Shown here: positions 50,706 to 63,828 of the stretch, in pieces
Layout of the letters: every line of letters starts with the position of its first letter
Numbering within the stretch: position 1 is the first letter of the stretch
Assembly: GCA_023053545.1 (NCBI GenBank)
Contig: JAKZAN010000005.1
Coordinates: 5,270,001 to 5,334,000, forward strand
DNA length: 64,000 nt
Source of the DNA: Lepidurus packardi
Lineage: Eukaryota > Arthropoda > Branchiopoda > Notostraca > Triopsidae
Reading direction: 5' to 3'
Notes under the pieces: model-generated
The model's database searches: none
Told to the model about the DNA's origin: nothing
The model's input: the letters and a program-made list of their open reading frames with translations, nothing else
Translations under genes and position numbers: made by a program

Positions 50706-50897
50706 TGTAGGGCGACTTTAGTTCAAAACTTACATTTAGCGGGGTTTTCTAGGTAAATAAGCGGTTTGGTATCAATATCATCTTTTTGTGCAGATCGATC
50801 ATACGGTATCGGTACTCGGCCTTTCTCACGATAGCCGTGGTAAAGGTGGGTTTATCTCCCTTTTCGTGCGAGTTTTATCGAAAAACATCTCTCAAAC
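50706..50897. promoter_or_regulatory. Short divergent promoter, HMT and TCTP
   Basis: 192 bases between start codons. Pyrimidine tracts CGGCCTTTCTCAC (near 50818) and TCTCCCTTTTCGTG (near 50857) are candidates for the TOP-type start of the TCTP transcript. No TATA box. Confidence 0.45.
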
Positions 50898-51758
50898 ATG
50901 AAGATCTACAAGGATATTTTCAATGGTAAGTTAAAATTGCTTCTTTAAAACGTCATTTTGGAAAGTTTGATACCGAGATGGACACTCGATGACTGTTAAA
51001 AGCAGATGTGTTACGGCTTGTTTACATTCCTTGTGACAGCTGAAGTTTGCATATTGCTTTCGTGTGTGTAATTCGAGATTTTCCTATGGATTCGCAGGCG
51101 ATGAGATGTTCTCTGACACCTACCCCATGAAGCTCGTCGATGGAGTCGTCTATGAAGTTAAGGGCAAGGTAGAGGTCCAAAATTGAATTAAGTAGAAGGA
51201 ATAGCGCTAATTGTGATTTTTTCGTCACAGCATGTGTCGAGGAAACATGGCGAAATCTTATTGGACGGCGCAAACCCTTCAGCTGAGGATGGAGATGAAG
51301 GAACTGAAGACGCTGTTGAATCTGGTTGTGACATTGTCTTGAACCATCGCCTTGTTGAATGCTTCGCCTTTGGTGACATGGAAAAATCAGCTTTCAGCTC
51401 TACTTCGCTTGTATTTAACATACATGATAAAATGCCTTTAGTAATAGGCTACATAACAAAAATTAGCGGTGTGCGCGAATATAAACACCAACCTGGCTGT
51501 TACTTTAACTTTTACATGCAAGTGGGACCTAATAGAGATTATTGTGATATCCATTGCGATGATATTAGATGTCGCGATTTCTTATTTAACTGTTACTATA
51601 CGCATCGTGCCATAAGGTTAATGTCTTACGAAACTGGACGCTGTCTTTATCTGCATGCAGACACCTTTATTAAAACCAAGATCTCCAAGCCAGCTTTTGC
51701 GTTTGATTGTCAGGCGCGTCCTGGACCTGGGTGCGAAAAAGATATTACGAATAAATAA
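50898..51758 (+). CDS. TCTP N-terminal half fused to foreign sequence
   Basis: Three exons (50898-50925, 51098-51168, 51231-51758) read in frame for 208 residues. Residues 1-82 (MKIYKDIFNGDEMFSDTYPM, then VSRKHGEILLDGANPSAEDG and CDIVLNHRLVECFAF) are the first half of translationally controlled tumour protein, with proper introns. After GGTGAC at 51378 the sequence switches to the 251-bp repeat (51379-51629) and then 42 further codons (ETGRCLYLHADTFIKTK to a stop at 51756-51758). The TCTP basic helical hairpin and C-terminal strand are absent and not found downstream in the window. TCTP is normally about 172 residues, binds calcium and tubulin, and is essential. This copy is either a duplicated, broken gene, a real chimera, or an assembly join. 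AATAAA overlaps the stop region (51750-51755). Confidence 0.7.
51379..51629 (+). repeat. 251-bp repeat, copy B, inside the TCTP reading frame
   Basis: Nearly identical to 49118-49368 in inverse orientation. The coded 83 residues (GYITKISGVREYKHQ, YFNFYMQVGPNRDYCDIHCD, FNCYYTHRAIRL) loosely recall OB-fold-like segments found with invertebrate transposons, but I cannot name the domain. No terminal inverted repeats or target duplications are visible. Confidence 0.8.
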
Positions 51759-52040
51759 GTAAGTATATAAGATCAAATCTTGTGTGTATATCGATATTTT
51801 GTATGCTTACTCTTTCCTCAGAGTGAAGTTAAAATCAGATCTTATGCGACAAAGTTTCAACATGGGTTATTCTGCACTGTACAACACAGAAGCACTAATA
51901 ACTAGTGTTCGTTTCGACATGAATTGTGAAAAGGATTTCTTTTAACCTCGTGTTTGTTGTTGTTGTACGCATAAGGCGACATCTATAAGTTGTGTGTATA
52001 TGTGTGCGGCGCAACATTCAAATATAAGTCTCGAAATTAT
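51759..52040. other. Region after the TCTP chimera
   Basis: A donor-like GTAAGT directly follows the stop codon (51759). An acceptor (cctcag, ending about 51820) precedes an open stretch ending in a TAA near 51942 (peptide containing MRQSFNMGYSALYNTEALIT). It could be a further exon in another isoform, but the frames do not join past the stop. Confidence 0.25.
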
Positions 52041-52484
52041 TTAACAACGTGTATTTACATTGATTCGTTCTACATCTCGGGTTAACCAATAAGCGAATTT
52101 GTAGGTTTGGAATAGCGTACAAAGAGTTGGGGTTGTTTGATGTTTAGGACAATAGGGTGGTTCAAATGGACAGAAAATTTCGTTGACTGTAGGACAATTG
52201 TATCCTGCCAAGTTCTCAATGGGTTGTTGAAGTCCTTGTGAGAGAATTTCAAACGAGGGATCGCCCCATGTTAAAACTCGATATTTTCGGATTGAGCGGG
52301 CTAGATGATTGAAGAAAACACCCATCGTGTCAAAGGACCAGTCTTGATCATGGTCATTTCCCCATGTGAAATGTTGGTAGTAAAAATTGTTTCGAGATAA
52401 TTTGGAATTAATAAAACATGTGGTTAACTCCACAGGGCTGTTGTCGACTAATCTCAAATAGACTACAGCCAAGTCTTCAGCCAT
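52041..52484 (-). CDS. Unassigned 147-residue reading frame
   Basis: A complete ATG-to-stop frame on the minus strand with coding-like composition (MAEDLAVVYLRLVDNSPVEL, DHDQDWSFDTMGVFFNHLAR, CPFEPPYCPKHQTTPTLC). It has six cysteines, many aromatic residues, no signal peptide and no membrane segment. I do not recognise it. It sits in repeat-rich accessory DNA, so it may be part of a mobile element or a lineage-specific gene. Confidence 0.4.
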   Translation of the reverse strand: MAEDLAVVYLRLVDNSPVELTTCFINSKLSRNNFYYQHFTWGNDHDQDWSFDTMGVFFNHLARSIRKYRVLTWGDPSFEILSQGLQQPIENLAGYNCPTVNEIFCPFEPPYCPKHQTTPTLCTLFQTYKFAYWLTRDVERINVNTRC

Positions 52485-52973
52485 TCTTATGCTCTAGCAG
52501 AGTTTATTGAACCATCGTGTTGATCTGTGTTGGTTCCACTGGTTTCATAAATGGGAGACGTGCTGGTGATAGCCTTGAGTTTGTCAAACACCCTGGTTGG
52601 AATGTGTGTGTGGGTGTGTGGTTGCGAGAATTGGGGATTTTGAAACTGTTCAGTCTAAGGGTTGCACAGATGTCAAAGAGGGGGTTGTCAAGCGCGCTCA
52701 TCTGAGGAATCATACCGATGGAAGAGTGAGGATTGGCCAACACAGGAGCTTGAGGGGAGTGTGAGCTGACAAGCACCCTAGCCAGAGGGGCTGTGCAAAC
52801 GCAAGAGTTGGTGAGTTGGTGTTATCAGTGTGTGTGCAACAGTTGATAGCCTGATGAGCATGATGGCACACTCTCCAAAAAATCTTACAGTGTAGTGAAA
52901 CCACCAACCATTATTTTGAATGAATTTGTAATTGTATTTGTTGAAAGAAAATACATTTCGAAGGTTAAACTTA
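52485..52973. other. Accessory spacer
   Basis: Moderately GC-rich, TG-rich DNA with short open frames on both strands that mirror each other. No gene could be supported. Confidence 0.3.
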
Positions 52974-53332
52974 CAAAAAGTGTCTTTAACTTAAATGTCT
53001 ATCTCCGAAAAAGTGTCATTAACTTTAATGTCTATTTTTGAAAAAGTGTCTTTACTTAAATGTGTGTGTGTATTTTGTGAAAAAAGTGTCTTTAACTTAA
53101 ATGATGAATCTCGAAAAGTGTCTTTAACTTTAATGTCTATTCTCGAAAAAGTGTCCTTAACTTTAATGTTGATTCTGAAAAAGTGTCTCTAACTTTAATG
53201 TCTATTCTCGAAAAAGTGTCCTTAACTTTAATGTCGAATCTGAAAAAGTGTCTTTAACTTTAATGGTAATCCTGAAAAAGTGTCTTTAACTTTAATGTCG
53301 AGTCCGAAAAAGTGTCTTTAACTTTAATGGTA
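52974..53332. repeat. Minisatellite, about 11 copies of a 31-34-bp unit
   Basis: The unit is roughly GAAAAAGTGTCTTTAACTTT followed by AATGTCTATTCTC. Copies vary in the last 8-10 bases (AATGTCGAATCT, AATGGTAATCCT) and in one early copy a TG-run (GTGTGTGTG) is inserted. The right copies are the most alike, so the array probably grew there most recently. Confidence 0.85.
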
Positions 53333-53389
53333 ATTAAGTTTGTTTGCGGAGGACACTGTTGTCGACAGGAGAGCTGCTCAATTGTGAGG

Positions 53390-53600
53390 ACAGCGCCAAC
53401 GTGAAAGTGGCGGAAACGCTAGAAACTAGGTGTTGTCAAACCATACTGCGCAGGCGTCAGGGCGGGGACTAGGGGAGAAATGAAGGCATCCTATTGGTGC
53501 AGCCATAAAAGGGGCGGGGCTTGGGAGAAATGGAGGCTTCCTATTGGTCCGGCAGTAATGGAGGTGGCAGTAATGGTGGTACCTATACTACTCTATTTCA
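53390..53600 (+). promoter_or_regulatory. CCAAT/GC-box block with a duplicated 25-bp element
   Basis: GGGAGAAATGAAGGCATCCT (from 53472) recurs as GGGAGAAATGGAGGCTTCCT (from 53523), each followed by ATTGG (inverted CCAAT). Between them lies ATAAAAGGGGCGGGGC, a TATA-like run plus Sp1-type box. CTGCGCAGGCG upstream (near 53447) resembles an NRF1 site. No gene start downstream could be confirmed: ACTTACTG|GTGAGT near 53686 and ATGGCAGTGGCGGAAGGAAA near 53709 are unproven exon hints. Confidence 0.4.
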
Positions 53601-54005
53601 TATTAATCTGAAACTTAAATTATTCTACCAGAAAGTCTCCCTAATATCTGCAGATTCCAACGCGCATGAGAGCACGCAACTTACTGGTGAGTAGGCCCGC
53701 AGCGGACAATGGCAGTGGCGGAAGGAAAGGTATATTTCTTGCGAAACTATACAATATTTTCTTTCAGTCATTTGTAAAAGTTCACAGGCAACGGAAATAG
53801 TATCACCGGAAGTTATTGGCAGTTAGTAACCCATATGTTGAACTCAAAAATATGGCATGAGAAATGAAGCAGCAACTGAAGAGGCAACGCGGCTGCCCAA
53901 GTTGAAGTAGTGCCTTCTATGGAAGATTTGCCTGCCCAGGCGCTTGACGAATTCACAATATTAGAAAGGACTTCTTCGCGTCATCGCGCGATGTTGCTTC
54001 CCGTC

Positions 54006-54918
54006 TATGGAAGCCCTGAGAGGACAAAACTCGGGAACCGCAGAAAGTGACTCGGGAACAGCAGAAAGTACACTTATGGGAACATATTGACTTTCGGGAA
54101 CACGGGAACCAGTTTTCGGAACATGGGAACCAGTTTTGGGAACACTATCGGGAACACGGGAACATTATCGGGAACACGGGAACATTATCGGGAACACGGG
54201 AACATATCGCTGTTTTCGGAACATATCGATATCTTCGGATGCAAGGTCGCTTTCACACTGTCATACAACTAGGGCCGCCCCCCCCCCAAGACCATAAAAC
54301 CAATTTATCTTCTTCCACTAGCCTGCGCCCCCTTGTGGAACTTGTAGGAAACACATTGAGAAATGTTTCTCTGGTTTACTTATGCACGAAACGTGCGGAA
54401 ATGTAGTTTAAACAGAAGAAAAAGACCTTGTCGCCATTACAGAAGCATTTGTTTATTAATTGGAAAGTCACTGTTTTGCTGTTGGGGAACTGACAATTGC
54501 AATACATTCTAGTTATTTGAAGGAGTTTTTTCCAATCATAATAATAATAATGACGGTTTATGCATTAAGGCTAATATCATATTTTACAGTTTTTCCCAAC
54601 AAAGTTTGCTCAGTATTTCACAATTAATATCGCATGAAGAGTTCTTTATTATTAGTTGTATGACAGTGTGAAAGCGACCTTGCATCCGAAGATATCGATA
54701 TGTTCCGAAAACAGCGATATGTTCCCGTGTTCCCGATAATGTTCCCGTGTTCCCGATAATGTTCCCGTGTTCCCGATAGTGTTCCCAAAACTGGTTCCCA
54801 TGTTCCGAAAACTGGTTCCCGTGTTCCCGAAAGTCAATATGTTCCCATAAGTGTACTTTCTGCTGTTCCCGAGTCACTTTCTGCGGTTCCCGAGTTTTGT
54901 CCTCTCAGGGCTTCCATA
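54006..54918. mobile_element. 913-bp foldback element with identical 265-bp arms
   Basis: 54006-54270 and 54654-54918 are inverted copies that look identical base for base, around a 383-bp middle. The arms contain runs of the subrepeat GGGAACACGGGAACATTATC. The element is bounded by direct repeats CCCGTC (54000-54005 and 54919-54924), so the flanks would read through without it. Open frames inside the arms are by-products of the 10-12-bp subrepeats. The middle part is unrelated AT-rich DNA with a poly(C) run near 54279-54288. No transposase is present. Confidence 0.85.
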
Positions 54919-54924
54919 CCCGTC

Positions 54925-55587
54925 CTGCCGGGACCCGAGCCCGAGAACCTTTGGGCAAGTTTCGGGTCGGCTTCGCGGTCGAGAGCCCATCCCCCTGGCA
55001 ATTGGACCGAACGTGGCGGTTCGCACTATGCGGGTAACGCTTCCTACATGGCGTTCATCGGAGCCCGCAAGTCACGGCGCGAAGAAAAAGTATTTTTTTT
55101 TGTGATTGAGCTTGCATTATGCACTGCCAATGTACGAATATAAACTTTAATATTAACTCCGTTATCAGGACATTTTTTTATTAACTCGTTTTTTTGCAAA
55201 TATCTGTTAGCACGAAATCCTTTTAACAGGAAAAAATATTTCGGTCCCTTCGGTTTCGTGTTAAGCGGTTTCCAGTGTATATCGTAAAAATAAGAGGTCG
55301 TAGGAAGAGATTCTTAAAATAGGAAATAAACATAAGACGTAAAGTAAGACATTGTTTAATACCAATATTTCAAATTACGTTCTTGGGCCAAAATATCTAA
55401 TTTCATCCGTCTTATCACGAACACTTTTTCATTATTAAACCTTAGATGAGTCTGACTGCGGAAAGCGGAACGCAATGTTGGCACCGGAACAATGATCTGC
55501 TCTGGTTCACTTTCCGAAACCCACTCGTTTTGCGTTTCATTTATTTGTAACAAACGAAATGTCTGTGATGTTTTGATGCAAAGAAAC
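54925..55587. other. GC-rich tract and spacer before SCAP
   Basis: 54925-55080 is unusually GC-rich (CTGCCGGGACCCGAGCCCGA), unlike the surrounding DNA, and may be a transposon end. The remainder is AT-rich upstream DNA of SCAP. Confidence 0.3.
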
Positions 55588-58500
55588 ATGAGCACACCAA
55601 ATCAGAAATCTAAATGGCAAGAAAAAATAGCCTTGTTATATTACAAACATGGAATTTTATGCTCCTCCTACCCCTGGAGAGCTATTTTTCTGTCGTTAGT
55701 CGTTGTCACGCTTTGCTGGTACGTATAATAAATGTGTAAATTAAATTAGTCATTTGACATAAAAAAGTAATATATTTGCCTACTCTAGTTATCCTCTGCT
55801 AAATTTGCCGCTCCCTGGAAATGCTCCCGGCGAAGTATTCCAGCCTTTTTTATGTTCGGAAAAGGAAAACCTACAAGAAATCAATGACCATACACAAACA
55901 TTCAGTTCACACCCTTCGCCTTCTGTTTACATCCAACAAGTATAAATTAAAGAGCACCGAAATATGTTTGTCATTACTACTTTTTCTCGCTAAGATTGTA
56001 ATTAAGGCAGCTGTTCATCCCTGGACTCAACAATTACAAACACTAGACGGCTTTAGAGCTCCCTTATCAGAAGTCTTTTCGCTTGTGGAACAAATAAACA
56101 ACTTTCAGAGCGCGAAGTAACCTATATATCTACAAAGTCAAGACTTAACCAACGTCATTTCTACAGGAACGTGACACTAAACGATGTGTGTGTTCACGTA
56201 GAAGGTGTACTAGCCGGTGTTCCTTCGAAATTCCCCGAGTATAACTGCCTTACGGTTTCCCCTGCCAATTTATGGGACCAAGAGCTTCCTGTCTTCAAAG
56301 ACGACACCAAGTTTCTCGAAACTCTTCTCAGGTGCCAGGTAATTACATGTTTGTTGATTAAGAAGCGTTGTTTTGCTTTATTCAACACGTTAGAAATCTC
56401 GAACTGGAGGCTCCTGTTTGGCTGAACTAGTGCTCGGAGTGCCTGTCCAAGATTCTGGGATCAAACGCTTTCCTTTCAGGTCTCGATCCAGGGCCGTAAC
56501 TTACGCCATAACTCTTGCCATGAAAGCCTGCGATAGAGAGTATGTCATCCACGTGGATTGTGTTATTCACCCCAAAACCAATAAATTTTCCCTTGCTAGG
56601 TTCGTGGATAATCTGGCAGCAAGATTATACAAATTATATCCTTTGTATAGCGAAACTGAGATTCAGCAACGCGACAGTCGTCCTATGCTTTTCATAACCT
56701 ACCCCGAGCGGTTCAGCATCGTGGAGTTCCTTCCACTGATCTTCGTCTATGTGATTCTCTTCCTCTACATCTATTTCTCAGTCTGCAAAATCGAAATGGT
56801 TAAATCCAAAGCTGGAATGGCCCTCAGTGCGGTCGTTACCGTGATCGCTTCCCTCGCCATGTCCATGGGAATCTGCACTGCCATCGGAATCCGTTGTACT
56901 TTGCTTGGACGCGAAGTATTTCCTTATCTGGTGGCTGTGATTGGTTTGGAAAACATCTTGGTTTTAACCCGCTCCGTCGTGTCGACCCCAACTCACCTGG
57001 ACGTGAAAATTAGAGTCGCCCAAGGGCTCAGCAAAGAGGGCTGGAGCATCACGAAAAATCTAGTTGTGGAAGTATGTGTCTTAGTCATTGGGTTCTTCAC
57101 GTTCGTCCCCGCCTTCCAGGAGTTTTGTCTCTTTGCCATCGTAGGCCTACTTTCGGACTACTTTCTACAAATGTGTTTCTTCGCAACAGTTTTGTCGATC
57201 GATATTCTGCGGATGGAAATGTCCGAGATGCATCGGCAGCAGAAAAAGCGACTCGCAGGCACATATTAACAGAATTCATTAACATTTGCATTCGTGTGTT
57301 TAATATGTATTCACTTGATAGGTCAAGAGCATGGTACTAGCAAATATCCTACTGTGGTGTTATCACGCTCAGGAACCAGTGATTTAATGATCAAGTTGCC
57401 AAAAAGATTGCGCGTGGTTTATTTTTGGGCCCGAACGCGTTTTTTCCAGCGTGTTTTGGTGCTGGGTGTGGTCTCTTGGATCGCCTTGTTCGTGTACAAG
57501 TGTGGGCTTATTGGACACATCCTAAACCAGCAGGAAAATGCTAATGCTAGTCTGCGAATTTTCTCGAATTCTTATTTGGGTTCTTTGCCCGTTTGGGAAG
57601 GCTGGGGCGATGCGCAGAGCAAATATCTCGACGATGATCTTCAGGTTTGGTTTTCCTTTCCTACTATTCATGGGAACACACGCTCCATTTCTTTGCATGA
57701 ACTAGGAAGCAGTTTTCTTTTCTCCGTTTTAGACTAGCAAACCGAGCGCGGATTTGCTATTGCACACGTTACAGCACTCGGAACTGGACCTTTTCCCACG
57801 ACTTTCGTATCAGCATTGGCCTGATCTCTTCTCACTGTACAATATCTCCCTAAACAGTAAAACTATTGCAATTTTGCCAGCGATTCGTCTGTCGATTGCC
57901 GTTAATCCAGCTAGTGTATTAAACGTAAGGAACAAAAACGATGCTCAACCCAAATTCCAGTGGCAAAATATCGCTGCATCTCTTCAAAACATCAAAGGTT
58001 TAGTCATCTTTATCCCTTCATTTGTATTTCTCTTAATTTTGTGGGGCCAAGGAATTAATTAGTTAATTAATGTTTCTTTCTATTTATTTTTTCAGCTGAT
58101 TTGGCATTGGATGAGGACCTTAATGCCAGTGCAGCCCAGAATATAGCAGCACCGAATAATCCTTCGCATGAAATAGCGTTTTCTGCAGTGGTTGCTATTG
58201 CTGTGTGAGTTTGGATTTGTTATTTTAATTCATAATTTTCTATAATGCTCAAGTGTTTTTTTTTTCGCAGAGTCCTGTTAATTACTTACATTTTTGTGGC
58301 TCTTTACCGGATTGTTTGTTCCAAGAATTACGCCGAATGGAGGACCAACTGGTGGAACAGTGTGCGTACCCAATCCTTGGATTATTATTCGCAAGTATAA
58401 CCGCAACATCTTTTTCCCCCGTAGCTAGGGGTTAAATAAATGGTACTATTGTTGCGCAGATCGTGGCGGAATCAATTCCACTCGTTTTGGATGGTCATAG

Positions 58501-60449
58501 ACAGCCTGTGGAATGTATCGCTGTGGAAGAAGATCGAGTCGCTTCCATTTGTTTGGCTGGTCATTTATGGATCTGGGACTCCCAAACTGGGGAAGCTCGC
58601 AGTCACACTGACAGACACAAGTACCCTCTTAATCACTGAATTTGTCAGTCGGTTTAAGATCGCTGTTTTTTTACAAGGTATTTCGCCACTTTAAGCGGAT
58701 ACTCAGCTTGCCGTAGTCCTAAAGCTGAATCTGTACAAGGGAAATCGTGTCTCTTCCCTCCTACAAAGTAAGATACGAAGTTGCTTAAACATTTGCAAAG
58801 GCAGAACTGGTAATTCTACTTCTTGTCTGGCGTTTCAAAAGCGGTGAGACTGAATTTAACGGATACTTCCCTGGAGATGAGAGTTTATTGGATGATTCCT
58901 TGTACCAGCAAATTAAATCCCCGTGTGTGAGCCTTACAACACCGGTTTTTCCGTATGGAACTTCTCCTGATCTCGCGTTTAGTTCCGTTTCACTCCAACG
59001 TAGCGTCAGTCTCTCGCCAACGATTCAATCGAATATTTCTTTGATGGAACAACCGCCAAAAGCGGACGCTTTTAATATCTCAGTGCCTGCAGTTTGGTGT
59101 ATGGAGTGGTACCGAGGGCTTTTGCTCTTGGGCTGTGCGGATGGTAGACTGGAAGTTTGGGATGAGAATATCCTGAAAGTAAAGCTTTAGTCTCTTTATT
59201 AGTTTTATTTAATCATTGGATTTATTGTTTAGTGTGCATTTGTTGGCGACTGCAAGAGTGGAATTACGAAGATTAAAACGAGTGGAGCAAGGGTTTGGTT
59301 TGCGAGAATGAACGGACTCGTGGATGTCGTACAGTTGTACGTTTTAGCCACGGGACAGGCTTATGGTGCTACTGACAACCGCTTAAGATGGTGCCAAGAA
59401 GATACCAAGCAATTACTGCGGCGAAGTGTGTTTAAAGACAAGTTTCCTAGTCCAGACAGTGAAATTTCGGGTGATTATGTCCATCAGCTCACTATTGGAG
59501 CTGTCACTTCGATTAGAGCGCATATTCAGCCAATAACCGTGCTAGAAACCTGCAGTGGGCGTGTCGTCACTGGTGCCATGGATCATACTTTAAAAGTAAA
59601 CGTGTTAAATGATATTATATTATTTAGCCTTACGATGCTGCTTGTCAGGTGATTGGATCTGAGGATTGCGCAATTTATTTTGCTCTCCATGGACATTGCG
59701 GCCCAGTTAGCGCACTCTGTATCGACCAGGACACGCCCACAGCGGCCTCTGGAGGTCAGGATGGAATGCTCTGTCTCTGGGATATCGGAACAGGTATTTT
59801 TGCGAAATTATTATTTTAAATAAGCAAAAAAATATAAATGGGTCCGTGAACGTTGCTAGGAACGTGCATATACAGTTTGCAAGCGCACGATGGAGCGATC
59901 GTTACAGTAACGTACACTGTATCTTACCTTATAAGCCTCGGTGTAGATGAGGAATTACGGGTCTGGGAACGTTTCCAGGGCCATCTTTTGCATGCCTTAT
60001 CAATGGTAACTTTCACAATTTTGATCATTTCTCTGCTTACATTTTTCTTTTTAATTCTCTGCATACATGTTTAGTCTCAAAATTACTGCGCCAGTATTGC
60101 CATGTTGTCCCATCGTTTTTTAATCACTGGAAAAAAGGTAGACAGCATTTATTTCCTGTAGTTTTATAATTCCTAAAAAAAAAAACAATTTTGAGGGAAA
60201 CATAATCGTAATTATTTGACTAATTTTTAAACTTCCAATTCGTAAATTGCCGGATGTTTGTTATAGGGTTCCTTGGCGATTTGGGACGTAACTACGGGCG
60301 AGCCTGTACGATTTGTAAGGTTGGGCGAAACAGATGAGTGTACATTTATTCGCCAAATTTCATACCATGACAACACTGTAGTTTGCGACTACGGAACGCA
60401 ATTGCGTATCGTACGGTTCCCAACGTTCTCCGCGGAGAAGAATGATTAA
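55588..60449 (+). CDS. SCAP: SREBP cleavage-activating protein
   Basis: Eighteen or so exons: 55588-55718, 55789-55939, 55995-56116, 56167-56338, 56394-57258, 57322-57644, 57733-57997, 58096-58204, 58271-58394, 58460-58620, 58678-about 58767, an uncertain exon to 59178, 59233-59595, 59649-59793, 59860-60005, 60075-60137, 60267-60449. The N terminus (YYKHGILCSSYPWRAIFLS) and loop 1 are SCAP-like. The sterol-sensing domain is clear (ELVPLIF-like EFLPLIFVYVILFLYIYFSV, then VKSKAGMALSAVVTVIASLA and IGLENILVLTRSVVSTPTHL), followed by PKRLRVVYFWARTR. WD40 blades close the protein (GHLWIWDSQTG, GGQDGMLCLWDIGT). It escorts SREBP from ER to Golgi. The intron 57259-57321 has a GC donor, supported by phase. 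The COPII-binding hexapeptide reads MEMSEM instead of MELADL. AATAAA lies at 60561-60566. Confidence 0.93.
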
Positions 60450-60703
60450 ATTTCAACCCCACCAGGAAACCTCCAGTGGCAGAAATGTGCTCAAAATTTT
60501 AAGTCAATAACTCGTTTGTTAAGTAATTTAAAGAAAGGAAAATAATTGTTTCGTTAATACAATAAACCATCATTTGGACTGTTCCGCCTTCTTTAGTGAG
60601 ATTACGAAACAAAATATTAGGCAAAGTGAGCAAGCGAAACACATTGTGTTGCCATAGTTAACCCCGAAAATCTTTATTGTCATACTTAAAAAATGTACAG
60701 AAA
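60450..60703. other. Convergent 3' ends of SCAP and amylase
   Basis: 254 bases with a SCAP poly(A) signal (60561-60566) and an amylase signal on the minus strand (TTTATT, 60673-60678). Confidence 0.5.
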
Positions 60704-63769
<3,066 letters not shown>

Positions 63770-63820
63770 TTCTTTTACGAACCGTTAGCTGTTCCAACCT
63801 TGCCGAATTACTGAGCTTAT

Positions 63821-63828
63821 AATTTATA
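63821..63828 (-). promoter_or_regulatory. TATA box of the amylase gene
   Basis: On the minus strand TATAAATT lies 52-59 bases before the ATG, so a transcript starting about 30 bases downstream would have a leader of roughly 25-30 bases, typical of highly expressed digestive enzymes. Confidence 0.55.

Noticed and set aside
52974-53332. CRISPR array
   Set aside because: Units are contiguous 31-34-bp minisatellite copies without unique spacers, in a eukaryotic genome.
54087-54837. Identical 61-codon frames in both foldback arms
   Set aside because: They are produced by the GGGAAC subrepeats and the inverted duplication, not by a gene.
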